The position numbers and the translations under genes are program-made. Below the pieces are notes generated by a model. That model ran no database searches, was not told the origin of the DNA, and worked only from the letters and a program-made list of their open reading frames with translations. A DNA stretch of 64,000 nt from positions 1 through 64,000 of the forward strand of contig JAJPIM010000030.1 of assembly GCA_021324775.1 (NCBI GenBank), read 5' to 3'. This DNA comes from Gemmatimonadota bacterium. Its GTDB lineage: Bacteria > Gemmatimonadota > Gemmatimonadetes > Gemmatimonadales > Gemmatimonadaceae. The stretch's first letter is position 1. Each line of letters opens with the position of its first letter. This document shows positions 34,209-41,691 of this stretch, piece after piece.

Positions 34209-35705
34209 ATGCACGCACGAGCAGGTGCGATCGCGTTGTGCCTGTTGGCCAGCCCAGCCGCTGCGCCCGTCAGCGGACAGGGGCCGGGCCGGACGTGGAT
34301 CACGGATGTGACCATCGTCTCGCCCGAGCGGCTCGATCAGGTGGGGCGCGGGAGCGTGCTTGTCGAGAACGGCCGCATCGCGCGGGTGGACCGGAATGCG
34401 GAGACCCGAGCTCCGGCAGGAGCGACTGTGGTATCGGGGCATGGCCAGTTCCTGATTCCCGGATTGATCGACTCGCACGTTCATCTCGCGTCGATTCCCG
34501 GGATGGATTTCAGCCGCGAGGCGGCGAACGCGGAGATCGTGAGGGAGTATCTGGTGCAGTTGCCTCGGTCGTACCTCTACTTCGGATACACGACACTCGT
34601 GGATCTGGCGGTGGTCAAGCCGGAGGTGCTCGCCGATTTCCGGAAGGCGCCGCTCCACCCGGATCTGTTCGACTGTGGCGAGTCATTGCCGGTGGCGAAC
34701 GGCTATCCGATGTCGTTTGCGCCGCCAGCGCTGCGCTTTAAGGTGTTTCCGAATTTCATCTATGACTCGGGCCAGGCGTCGAGCATCCCGGCCGAGTACC
34801 GTCCCGAAGACCATACACCGGCGGCTGACGTCGCGCGGGTGAAGCAGGCGGGCGGCATCTGCGTCAAGACCTATTATGAGCACGGGTTTGGCCGAGACAG
34901 GCATCTGCCCGTGATGAGCGCCGAAACGTTTGCAGACGTGCGTCGTGCCGCGACAGCCACCGGGCTCGTGCTCATGGTGCACGCCAACTCGTTCGAAGCG
35001 CAGCGGTTCGCGGAGGACGGAGGCGCGGACGTGATCGCGCACGGGATGTGGAACTGGGGAGACCTGGACCGGAGACAGGATCTGCCCGGCGAGATCACGG
35101 CGCTGCTCGACCGGATCGCGGCGAATCGGACCGGATACCAGCCGACGATGCAGGTGATCGAGGGGTTGCGGGTGTATTTCGATCCGCAGTATCTCGGCAT
35201 GCCGGCGATTCCTAAAGTGGTACCGCCGGCGATGCTGATGTGGTTCAAGTCCCCGGAAGGGGCGTGGTTCAAGAGTGAGATCGCCGACAGCGCGATGACG
35301 GATTCGGCGGAGCGTGCGGGAATCGACCGCGGGCCGCTGCGGCGTGGGCGGCAGGTCGTCGCGTATCTGGCCAAGAAGGATGCGAGCTTTCTGTTCGGTA
35401 CCGATACGCCGTCGAGTCCCACGTACGGCAATCTCCCGGGCCTGAACGGTTATCTGGAGATGCAGCACCTGCACGAGGCGGGGCTGACCCTCGGGCAGAT
35501 CTTCCGCGCTGCGACGATCAGCAACGCGCGGGCGTTCAAGATCGACAGCGCGTACGGGACGATCGAGCCAGGCAAGATCGCAAACCTCGTGTTGCTCCGG
35601 CGGTCACCACTCGAAAGCGTCGAGGCCTACGACAGCATCTCGATGGTCTGGGTGCACGGCCGCGCGATTGCGCGGGACAGCCTGGTGGCGCTGGCGACTC
35701 CGTAA
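34209..35705 (+). CDS. Secreted amidohydrolase (second copy type)
   Basis: 498 residues from ATG 34209. Signal peptide (AGAIALCLLASPAAAPVSG). Metal-binding HVH at 90-92 in LIPGLIDSHVHL, Lys in ICVKTYYEHG, His in MVHANSFE, His in VIAHGMWNW and Asp in FGTDTPSSP. GTIEPGKIANLVLLRRSP closes the barrel. Related to but well diverged from the amidohydrolase at 6256-7794. Substrate unknown; probably periplasmic. Confidence 0.85.
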   Translation: MHARAGAIALCLLASPAAAPVSGQGPGRTWITDVTIVSPERLDQVGRGSVLVENGRIARVDRNAETRAPAGATVVSGHGQFLIPGLIDSHVHLASIPGMDFSREAANAEIVREYLVQLPRSYLYFGYTTLVDLAVVKPEVLADFRKAPLHPDLFDCGESLPVANGYPMSFAPPALRFKVFPNFIYDSGQASSIPAEYRPEDHTPAADVARVKQAGGICVKTYYEHGFGRDRHLPVMSAETFADVRRAATATGLVLMVHANSFEAQRFAEDGGADVIAHGMWNWGDLDRRQDLPGEITALLDRIAANRTGYQPTMQVIEGLRVYFDPQYLGMPAIPKVVPPAMLMWFKSPEGAWFKSEIADSAMTDSAERAGIDRGPLRRGRQVVAYLAKKDASFLFGTDTPSSPTYGNLPGLNGYLEMQHLHEAGLTLGQIFRAATISNARAFKIDSAYGTIEPGKIANLVLLRRSPLESVEAYDSISMVWVHGRAIARDSLVALATP

Positions 35706-35870
35706 CGCTCTCGGTCCGGCGATGAACGAGACCGGAATCGCCGCGATTCCCGCCATCTTCCTAAACCTCCGTCTCCGTTGTGCCCAGCCGGTCGGATACA
35801 ATCGGCTCATTGACGCCGAGGGTCGCCTGCTGCTTGTCAGGTGACGTAGCCACGTCTATCTTTGGAATAA

Positions 35871-35885
35871 GAATAAGTCTTATTC
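35871..35885. promoter_or_regulatory. Palindromic operator of the CopG/PIN operon
   Basis: Perfect palindrome GAATAAG-T-CTTATTC, with a third GAATAAG overlapping it at 35865-35871. It ends 15 bases before the antitoxin ATG, so repressor binding would cover the start region of the transcript. Matches the short symmetric sites used by ribbon-helix-helix antitoxins. Confidence 0.7.
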
Positions 35886-35899
35886 AGAGGAGCCGGCTG

Positions 35900-36133
35900 A
35901 TGCCACGTGCCGCCGCGACCAAGACGATCACGATTTCCCTACCCGCTCCAATGGGCCGCGAGATCCAGCGTGTGGCCGCCGCCGAGGGCCGCACCGTTAG
36001 CGAATTGTTGCGGGAAACGTTCCGGCAGTACCAGGCTCGGCGTCGCTTCCGCCAAATCGCCCGTCAGGGGCAGCGCGCCGCCCGGCGGCTCAAGCTAACG
36101 CCGGAGGACCTGGGCGGCCCATTTGCCGAGTGA
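35900..36133 (+). CDS. Ribbon-helix-helix antitoxin
   Basis: 77 residues from ATG 35900, with AGAGGAGC upstream. The RHH domain is TKTITISLPAPMGREIQRV, then GRTVSELLRETFRQY; the basic tail (RRRFRQIARQGQRAARRLK) and final EDLGGPFAE would contact the PIN toxin. Overlaps the toxin frame by 11 bases. A palindrome immediately upstream supports autorepression. Confidence 0.83.
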   Translation: MPRAAATKTITISLPAPMGREIQRVAAAEGRTVSELLRETFRQYQARRRFRQIARQGQRAARRLKLTPEDLGGPFAE

Positions 36134-36554
36134 ACCGAAACGGAATCCAGCGCCGCTAGTTGTGTGCATCGACGCAAACGTCTTTGTCTCGGCACTAGCG
36201 TTTGACGGCATCCCCGAAAGAGTCGTCGATCGGCTCCTGGCCGAGGAGTTTGCCCACGTCACGGGTGACAATATTCTGGCCGAGGTTCGGCGCAATGCGG
36301 TCGGCAAACTCAGGCTACCAGCCGCACGCATCGATGCGGTGTTGGACGATATTCGAGCTGCGTCGTCGGTGTACCGTCCGAGTGGCCGGACTACGTACAT
36401 TCCGCACCAGAAAGACAACCTGGTGCTTGAGGTCGCATTCGCCGGCTCCTGCACCGTGCTCGTCACCGGTGACCGGATGCATCTCTTACCGCTCTCGCCC
36501 CTTCACGGGCTCATCATCGAACCGCCGGCGGCCTTTCTGAAGCGTTTCCGCTAG
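36123..36554 (+). CDS. PIN-domain ribonuclease toxin
   Basis: 143 residues if started at TTG 36123; GTG 36162 is a shorter alternative. PIN_3-type toxin: first acidic residue Asp17 in VVCIDANVFVSALAF, Glu in ILAEVRRNAV, Asp in HQKDNLVLEVA and Asp in LVTGDRMHLLPL. These four bind Mg for RNA cleavage. Encoded after its RHH antitoxin. Confidence 0.83.
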   Translation: MPSEPKRNPAPLVVCIDANVFVSALAFDGIPERVVDRLLAEEFAHVTGDNILAEVRRNAVGKLRLPAARIDAVLDDIRAASSVYRPSGRTTYIPHQKDNLVLEVAFAGSCTVLVTGDRMHLLPLSPLHGLIIEPPAAFLKRFR

Positions 36555-36694
36555 TCGAGGTCCGCGGTGCATGGCAATCCATGTTCTTCCGTGATCAAGA
36601 CGCGCGGTCCCCTGATTCCGCACGCCGCGTGAGTTTGGGTCGATTACCTCTCCGTCCTCGATCGACATGTTGCCATTCGACCGGGCGACGCGGA

Positions 36695-37273
36695 CTAGGT
36701 GTGATCTCCCAGCACACTCTTGAGCGCTTCGGCATGTGATGCGAAACGCTCGGGATCGAGGTGGCGTTCTGGCGGCCCCACGCTCAATTGGTGTTCCCAC
36801 CACGCTGGCGCCGGGGCGTGATCGCCTCGCCACGTCGTGGCGCGGTCGAACAGCATCCACGTGTCCCAGGCGGGTGCGGGCAAGTCGAGAATGGGCTGGA
36901 ATGCTTTGCCCACCAGCTCCTCACCGTCCCAGTAGTGGCGTGCGCGAATATCGGGCACGAGTGTCATCGCGCCGGCGACATGTTTCTCTTCGGCACCCAG
37001 TTGCCGAGACCAGACGACGTAGACCGCGATGTTACGGCTCGAGTCCTTGTCGAGCCACGCCCGCTCCAGCTCCGACGCGCCGCGTATGCATTCACCGCAG
37101 GTGGGGGATGCGAGGAATATTGCGCGGACCTTGCCGGAATCGCTGTTGAACGCCTCCCGAAGAGGTTCCATGCTCGACGCCAGGTTGACGTGCGGTGCGG
37201 ACGTGGCGCGCGTGCACGCCGAGAGCGGCAGAATGGACAGGGGTAGGACCAGCGTAGGCCATGTCAGTCGCAT
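36695..37273 (-). CDS. Lipoprotein with CxxC thioredoxin-like motif (mer operon)
   Basis: 192 residues from ATG 37273 (GAGG upstream). Lipobox LPLSAC, then FLASPTCGECIRGASELERA, a CGEC redox-type motif at the start of a thioredoxin-like fold, and GAMTLVPDIRARHYWDG. Last gene of the merR operon, 33 bases after merT. Proteins of this type accompany merT in several non-proteobacterial operons; a role in periplasmic mercury capture or thiol chemistry is inference. Confidence 0.72.
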   Translation of the reverse strand: MRLTWPTLVLPLSILPLSACTRATSAPHVNLASSMEPLREAFNSDSGKVRAIFLASPTCGECIRGASELERAWLDKDSSRNIAVYVVWSRQLGAEEKHVAGAMTLVPDIRARHYWDGEELVGKAFQPILDLPAPAWDTWMLFDRATTWRGDHAPAPAWWEHQLSVGPPERHLDPERFASHAEALKSVLGDHT

Positions 37274-37306
37274 CGTTGCCTCGAGCACATGGAGATGAGC
37301 GAGTCG

Positions 37307-37705
37307 TTACGACAGCGTGAGATGCACGACGACCGCTCCGACCCAGCACACGGCGCCTGCCCAGAGGACTCCTTTGGACAAGCGAGACATCCAGCGAGGC
37401 GGTCGAGACTCGTCGGTGCCAGCGGCACACAGAGTGCGAGGCCGGTACGCGCTCCAGAAGCCACCCGCCAGGAGCAGCAGCGAAGCGGCCAGGATGTAGG
37501 TGCTGTATGGTTTGAGTCCGGCGGCCCATGCCGCGCCCCCTGCCCCGATGGCGCCGACGATCAAGGGTGCCAGGACCGGACTCACGCAGCACGTTCCTGC
37601 GACGATCGTGACGAGAGCGGCGCCGAATCCAGTCGATCCTGCGCTGAGCGCGCCGACGGCGGACGCGGACGTCGCACGCGGCGGTGCTCGTGTCACCCGT
37701 TGCAT
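37307..37705 (-). CDS. merT: Mercuric ion transport protein MerT-like
   Basis: 132 residues from ATG 37705; the longer frame upstream lacks support. Three membrane helices. The vicinal cysteine pair Cys39-Cys40 in IVAGTCCVSPVLAPLI is in the first helix, as in MerT, followed by IGAGGAAWAAGLKPY. A single cysteine follows in the cytoplasmic loop (RPRTLC) where MerT has two. Moves Hg(II) across the inner membrane. Overlaps the preceding gene by 13 bases. Confidence 0.82.
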   Translation of the reverse strand: MQRVTRAPPRATSASAVGALSAGSTGFGAALVTIVAGTCCVSPVLAPLIVGAIGAGGAAWAAGLKPYSTYILAASLLLLAGGFWSAYRPRTLCAAGTDESRPPRWMSRLSKGVLWAGAVCWVGAVVVHLTLS

Positions 37706-38049
37706 ACGACTTGTTCCGCGAGCAGGGCGTTCACGATCGTCGTGACGGACGGAGCGCCGCACCGGGATCGGCCCGCTTCGCCAGGGTAGATCCGGCACGA
37801 GTTGCCGTGTGCAGAGAGGGCCGTGCCCGGACCACAGATGTCCTGTCCGTTGACCAACACCGTGGGCGAGCCGAAGCCGCGGTACGCTGCCGGCGTGGCC
37901 GCCGAGTTCCGGTCCCATTCGTTCCAGACCGGTGGCGCGCCGACGGCCGAGAGCGCCGCACGCAGTGCGGTCCGGCATTCGTCGACGTTGGGGCAGTTCT
38001 GGTCGTAGACGAGGGCGACGGCCGACCGGACACGCGGTGGATCCATCAT
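37693..38049 (-). CDS. Thioredoxin-like small protein of the mer operon
   Basis: 118 residues; ATG 38049 overlaps the merR stop (ATGA). AVALVYDQNCPNVDECRTAL has two Cys five residues apart at the start of a glutaredoxin-like fold, then WNEWDRNS, GFGSPTVLVNGQDI and a late Cys (SCRIY). Similar small proteins are often encoded beside merR/merT and could carry Hg(II) or sense it, in place of MerP. Exact function unknown. Confidence 0.7.
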   Translation of the reverse strand: MMDPPRVRSAVALVYDQNCPNVDECRTALRAALSAVGAPPVWNEWDRNSAATPAAYRGFGSPTVLVNGQDICGPGTALSAHGNSCRIYPGEAGRSRCGAPSVTTIVNALLAEQVVCNG

Positions 38050-38453
38050 GATGGGTCTTCGCCGGGGCCGCCGAGCAGGCGGAGCAGCGGGCACTCGTCG
38101 AGTGCCGGTCTCTGCTCGCACGCGACGAGATATTTGCCGAGGGCGCTGCGCATTCGTTTGAGGTCGGTGATTTTCGTGTTGATCCGGGTGAGGGCGGCGC
38201 GAGCGCGGCCTTCCACTGCGTGGCATGATCTCACCGAGTCCTTCCACAGCATCAGGAGATCGCCGATCTCCTGGAGCGTGAAGCCCAGCTCCTGGGCGCG
38301 CCGGACGAATCGGACACGCTGCACGGCATCCGGTCCGTACGCGCGGTATCCGGATGCCGATCGGTCGGGCGGCGTGAGCAATCCGCGGCGCTCGTAATAG
38401 CGGAGCGTCTGAATGTTCACGTCCGTTTCGGTGGCGAGTTCGCCAATACGCAT
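38046..38453 (-). CDS. merR: Mercury-responsive MerR regulator
   Basis: 135 residues. HTH: MRIGELATETDVNIQTLRYY, ERRGLLTPPDRSASGYRAY. The three Hg(II) ligands are present at Cys77, Cys112 and Cys121, with the same 35- and 9-residue spacing as Cys82/117/126 of Tn501 MerR. This separates it from zinc or copper MerR relatives. It is the first gene of the operon, as in Gram-positive mer operons, rather than divergent. Regulates the 19-bp-spacer promoter upstream. Confidence 0.9.
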   Translation of the reverse strand: MRIGELATETDVNIQTLRYYERRGLLTPPDRSASGYRAYGPDAVQRVRFVRRAQELGFTLQEIGDLLMLWKDSVRSCHAVEGRARAALTRINTKITDLKRMRSALGKYLVACEQRPALDECPLLRLLGGPGEDPS

Positions 38454-38477
38454 CCTCAGGCTCCCGGCTGGGCGACA

Positions 38478-38508
38478 CGATAAACCCTGTACTATGGTAC
38501 AGAGTCAA
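38478..38508 (-). promoter_or_regulatory. MerR-type promoter/operator
   Basis: On the minus strand: -35 TTGACT (38503-38508), exactly 19 bp spacer, -10 TTATCG (38478-38483). The spacer holds the dyad CTGTAC-N4-GTACAG (38487-38502). A long 19-bp spacer with a central dyad is the MerR activation architecture. It lies 25 bp before the merR start. Confidence 0.85.
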
Positions 38509-38576
38509 GCGCCCCGAGATATGCTCGTATCGAGCCCAAGGGTGCCGTCCGGCCTTTTGTTGGCTCCTGGCCGGTC

Positions 38577-38623
38577 TTGCAGGACGCGTGACGCGGGCTT
38601 ATATGGTAACCATATGGTTACCA
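38577..38623 (+). promoter_or_regulatory. Promoter and operator overlapping the arsR-like start
   Basis: TTGCAG (38577-38582), 16 bp, TTATAT (38599-38604). The perfect 20-bp palindrome TGGTAACCATATGGTTACCA (38604-38623) covers the predicted transcript start and the ATG (38614-38616). No ribosome site precedes the ATG, so the mRNA may be leaderless. Binding of the ArsR dimer here would block transcription. Confidence 0.68.
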
Positions 38624-38952
38624 GTCCCCGGGCCAGAGCTCTCGATCAGGTATTTGGCGCGCTGGCCGATCCGACTCGCCGCGCGATTCTTGCGCGGCTC
38701 ACGCGTGGCGAAGCCACGGTCGGCGAGCTGGCGGAGCCGTTTGCCATGTCGCGCCCCGCGATCTCGAAGCATCTCGACGTGCTCGAGCGTGCGGGCCTGC
38801 TGCACCGGATGCCGGAGGGGCGAGTCAACCGGTGCCGGTTCGATGGGAGGCCGCTCCGGGATGCGTACGAGTTGATGGAAGACTACCGGGAGTTTTGGGA
38901 TGAGCAGATGGACAAGCTGGCCGCACATTTCGAGAAGGAGAGAAGACGATGA
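38614..38952 (+). CDS. ArsR-family regulator
   Basis: 112 residues from ATG 38614. ArsR/SmtB winged helix: ALDQVFGALADPTRRAILAR, VGELAEPFAMSRPAISKHLD, VLERAGLLHRMPEGRVNRCR. No metal-binding ELCVCDL motif, so this is the non-metal branch that usually controls SRPBCC/AHSA1 genes. The next gene starts inside its stop codon (ATGA) and is such a protein, although truncated. Confidence 0.88.
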   Translation: MVTSPRARALDQVFGALADPTRRAILARLTRGEATVGELAEPFAMSRPAISKHLDVLERAGLLHRMPEGRVNRCRFDGRPLRDAYELMEDYREFWDEQMDKLAAHFEKERRR

Positions 38953-39104
38953 CGACCCAGGCCGACACATTGACGCTGAGACTGGAACGACTCATCGCGG
39001 CACCGCCGGAACGCGTGTTTGCGGCGTGGACGCAGCCCGAACTGCTGAGGTGGTCCAGCTCCATCGACAATCTGGGGAAGTTGTTCGCGGAGAAGCGCGC
39101 ATGA
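38949..39104 (+). pseudogene. Truncated SRPBCC/AHSA1 protein
   Basis: 51 residues; overlaps arsR and dinB by ATGA at each end. The first 35 residues (LRLERLIAAPPERVFAAWTQ, PELLRW) are the exact beginning of an AHSA1 (Aha1-like) domain, which normally runs 140-160 residues. After PELLRW the sequence changes to SSSIDNLGKLF. The break coincides with the left copy of a 23-bp repeat, so the rest was probably lost by recombination. Confidence 0.75.
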
Positions 39105-39628
39105 GCGAGATCGGCGGCATGCGTCATCAGGCGCGGCTCACGCGTGACGTAGTCCGCCTGAATCTGGAGGGCATTTCGCACGAGCAGAGCCTGATTCAGC
39201 CCAAGCCTGCGGGGAACTGTTCGAACTGGGTGGTGGGGCATCTGGTGACGGTCTACAACCAGGTATTACCGCTCCTGGGGCAGACCCCGGTGGAGAGCGC
39301 CGGCGATCTGGGCCGCTACGCGCGCGGGTCGTCCGCGCTCACGCGCGCGTCCGACGCGGTGCCATTGCGGGAGCTGGTGAGCGCGTGGGAGGAGGCGTGT
39401 GTGCGTGTGGATGCGGGCCTGGCGGCGCTGCCGCCGCGGCGGCTCGAGATGCTGGTGCCGGACGGTCCGACGGGCGACCCAAATGAAACGGTGGGGTCTC
39501 TCCTGGCGGTCGTGCTGTTTCACCAGGCGTATCACGCGGGGCAACTCGGTATCTTGCGGCGGATCGCCGGGGAGAATGGGGCGATCGCCTGACGGCGGCG
39601 GTCTCGTCCAACTCCATCGACAGTCTGG
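39053..39628 (+). repeat. 23-bp imperfect direct repeats flanking dinB
   Basis: 39053-39075 and 39606-39628 differ at two of 23 positions (shared core CTCCATCGACA-TCTGG); weaker similarity extends beyond. They enclose the dinB gene almost exactly, and the left copy marks the break in the AHSA1 gene. Confidence 0.65.
39101..39592 (+). CDS. DinB-family protein
   Basis: 163 residues. Four-helix DinB/YfiT fold with the metal His residues in NCSNWVVGHLVTVYNQ and FHQAYHAGQLGILRR. Members are metal-dependent thiol transferases (bacillithiol or mycothiol class) or hydrolases; exact activity unknown. ATG overlaps the preceding stop. A second, unrelated DinB-like gene lies at 51919-52494. Confidence 0.83.
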   Translation: MSEIGGMRHQARLTRDVVRLNLEGISHEQSLIQPKPAGNCSNWVVGHLVTVYNQVLPLLGQTPVESAGDLGRYARGSSALTRASDAVPLRELVSAWEEACVRVDAGLAALPPRRLEMLVPDGPTGDPNETVGSLLAVVLFHQAYHAGQLGILRRIAGENGAIA

Positions 39629-39661
39629 TGGATCTCCCCGCGCGCAAGACCCATCGCGCCG

Positions 39662-40054
39662 CTAGTGAATCCCGAGCAGGATCTTGACGATGCCCAGTGC
39701 GCGCTCGACCGTGGCCGGGTGAGCGGTGCCACGCCTGCGGAGAAAACGCGCCGTGGAGATCGATTTCACCTCTTCGCACTTGATGAACCCGATTTCGGTC
39801 TGGCCGCCTTCGCCGGCCGCGATGCGGACATGTGTGGGAATATGCTTGTCCACCGTTGAGACTGGCGCGACGATGACGAGCTCGGCGGGCCCGTGGTTGA
39901 GTGCATTAACGGAGAGGACCAGTGCGGCCCGCACCTTTTGCGTCTCCCGCCCCACCGCCGGATTGAGAGCGACCTGCCAGATCTCGCCGCGTGACGGTCG
40001 CGTGCGTGCCGGAGCAGGACTACCCGGCGTCTTTGGAGAACGTCCGCCGGTCAC
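39662..40054 (-). CDS. MazF/PemK-type mRNA interferase toxin
   Basis: 130 residues, GTG 40054 overlapping the antitoxin stop (GTGA). Fold motifs: RGEIWQVALNPAVGRETQKV, RAALVLSVNALN, VIVAPVST, GFIKCEEVKSIST and VKILLGI. The Arg and Ser/Thr of catalysis are in the usual positions (R in the GREIW-like loop, ST in APVST). The N-terminal 20 residues are longer than standard MazF. Confidence 0.86.
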   Translation of the reverse strand: MTGGRSPKTPGSPAPARTRPSRGEIWQVALNPAVGRETQKVRAALVLSVNALNHGPAELVIVAPVSTVDKHIPTHVRIAAGEGGQTEIGFIKCEEVKSISTARFLRRRGTAHPATVERALGIVKILLGIH

Positions 40055-40308
40055 GCAGCATCGCCAAGCGCGACATCATCAATCGCGGCGTCCCAGCCGG
40101 CGCGTTCGGCCAGGACAGACGCCCATACGCTGGGCTCAGCATGGAGGGCCGCGAATGCGGCGTTCATCGCACGCAGCATCTGCGCGCGCCGGAAGTATTC
40201 GAGGGCATCGTGCACGATGTCCTGCTGCGACCGGCCCAGCGTCTCGGCGATCTCCTGGAGCAACGCACGGTCATCGGTCGAGACCCGGATGGTAGTTGTG
40301 GCGCTCAT
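40051..40308 (-). CDS. Ribbon-helix-helix antitoxin of the MazF module
   Basis: 85 residues. RHH domain TTTIRVSTDDRALLQEIAET, then GRSQQDIVHDALEYFRR. The C-terminal segment (FAALHAEPSVWASVLAERAG) would bind the toxin. Translationally coupled to the toxin by a 4-base overlap, with a palindrome upstream. Confidence 0.83.
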   Translation of the reverse strand: MSATTTIRVSTDDRALLQEIAETLGRSQQDIVHDALEYFRRAQMLRAMNAAFAALHAEPSVWASVLAERAGWDAAIDDVALGDAA

Positions 40309-40320
40309 TGTAGCCCTTGA

Positions 40321-40340
40321 TGTAGACGTTGTAGTCTACA
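40321..40340. promoter_or_regulatory. Operator of the MazF module
   Basis: TGTAGAC - GTTGTA - GTCTACA, 7-bp perfect arms with a 6-bp centre, starting 12 bases upstream of the antitoxin ATG. Related TGTAG/CTACA half-sites flank it (40309-40314 and 40348-40353). Confidence 0.65.
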
Positions 40341-40451
40341 GAATGCGCTACATTCCGTCAAGAGGGTCGTGGTCGTTGTTCCAGAGCTGAGGCTGCGAGC
40401 ACTGTCGCGGTATTATCATCATGCCATACCGATCTCTCCGGAGCGGCCAGT

Positions 40452-40766
40452 ATGAGCGTCCTTCGCGAATGGCGGGCGGAAATCCGGCGCGACCTCAAGA
40501 AAGAGTACGTCGACTACGTCGTCACGACCGGGATTGCGAGTTACCGACGGACCCCTGGCAACCTCGGCGCCGTCGTTGCCGTCCGTGACATCGATGGGGA
40601 CCGCACCGAGATCGTGACGTTGAGCTGGTGGAAGGACCGGGGGTCGATCGAGGCATTTGCCGGAAAGGACATCGAGCGCGCCCGATATTTCCCGGAGGAC
40701 GACCGGTACCTGCTCACTCGGCCGGAACTGGTCCAGCACTACGACTCGAGCGATCTCGTTCGGTAG
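40452..40766 (+). CDS. Small hypothetical protein, possible monooxygenase-like fold
   Basis: 104 residues from ATG 40452, GGAG upstream. Contains YVDYVVTTGIASYRRTPGNL, EIVTLSWWKDRGSIEAFAG, IERARYFPEDDRYLL. Short antibiotic-biosynthesis-monooxygenase-like proteins share the WWKDRGSIEAFAG block. No catalytic residues can be assigned. Single gene. Confidence 0.65.
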   Translation: MSVLREWRAEIRRDLKKEYVDYVVTTGIASYRRTPGNLGAVVAVRDIDGDRTEIVTLSWWKDRGSIEAFAGKDIERARYFPEDDRYLLTRPELVQHYDSSDLVR

Positions 40767-40954
40767 CATCGCCGGCTTTTCCTGGGCCGGTCGCGACCGG
40801 CCCCTACCAGGGCTGTCTCGGCGCCGCGCAGAAGGCCTCCGGGGGGCGCCCTATGGGCTAACTGCCGGCAACGGATGGCGGTAAGTTAGCCCCAACCACC
40901 GGGCATTCTGCGTCAGGCGCCCGTGTCTGCCAACTGTCATCGCCGGAGGGATGC

Positions 40955-41575
40955 ATGTCAGGCGTGCCGCCAGTTGCGCCAACCGCCGGGCCCCGCCCGC
41001 TTGTTGCCCGTGTACGATCCATCCTCGTGGAGCCTCGCGCCGAGTGGGCTGTCATCGACGCGGAACCGGCGACCATCGGCTCCATATACCGATATGTGTT
41101 GATCCTCGCTGCGATCCCGGCTATCTGCCGGGCGATCAGGTGGTCGATGGTGGGGTACTTTCAGCTTACCCCGCTCGGGGCGACGCAGTTCGCGATCACC
41201 AGCTATATCGGGGCGCTGATCGCCGTGTTCGCGCTGGCGCTCATTATCGATGCATTAGCTCCAACGTTCGGGGGCCAGAAAGGCCAGATCCCAGCGCTGA
41301 AAGTCGCGGCCTACTCGGCCACCGCGGCGTGGGTGTCCGGAATCTTTCTCGTGATTCCCCTACTGGGCATCCTGGCTCTCGTCGGTGCCCTGTACAGTCT
41401 GTATCTGCTCTACCTCGGATTGCCGGTCCTGATGAAGGCTCCGCCGGACCGGTCCGTCGCCTATACGGTCGTCACGGTCATCGCCGCCATCGTGGTCTTC
41501 ACGGTGATTGGCGCGATCGTCGGACGACTCAGTGGAATAGGACCGATGTTTTCGGGGTATGGCGCCTATCAGTAG
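40955..41575 (+). CDS. YIP1-family membrane protein
   Basis: 206 residues, five predicted membrane helices. [20 protein letters not shown] is the N-terminal block of bacterial Yip1 proteins, and the C-terminal helices follow ([37 protein letters not shown]). Function unknown in bacteria. The stop overlaps the end of an FtsX fragment on the other strand. Confidence 0.8.
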   Translation: MSGVPPVAPTAGPRPLVARVRSILVEPRAEWAVIDAEPATIGSIYRYVLILAAIPAICRAIRWSMVGYFQLTPLGATQFAITSYIGALIAVFALALIIDALAPTFGGQKGQIPALKVAAYSATAAWVSGIFLVIPLLGILALVGALYSLYLLYLGLPVLMKAPPDRSVAYTVVTVIAAIVVFTVIGAIVGRLSGIGPMFSGYGAYQ

Positions 41576-41691
41576 AAGCGGAGCGACACGACCGGATCGA
41601 CGCGCGTTGCGCGCCGTGCGGGGATGTAGCACGCGAGGAGCGCAACCGCCGCGAGAATAACGGACACGGCCCGCAACGTGACCGGGTCTAC
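41569..41691 (-). pseudogene. C-terminal remnant of an FtsX/MacB-type permease
   Basis: Forty codons and a stop. The peptide [20 protein letters not shown] followed by [13 protein letters not shown] is the diagnostic end (last membrane helix plus ARRATRVDP) of ABC efflux permeases of the MacB/ADOP type. The reading frame begins just at the end of the M13 peptidase gene, so the rest of the permease was deleted. Confidence 0.75.
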
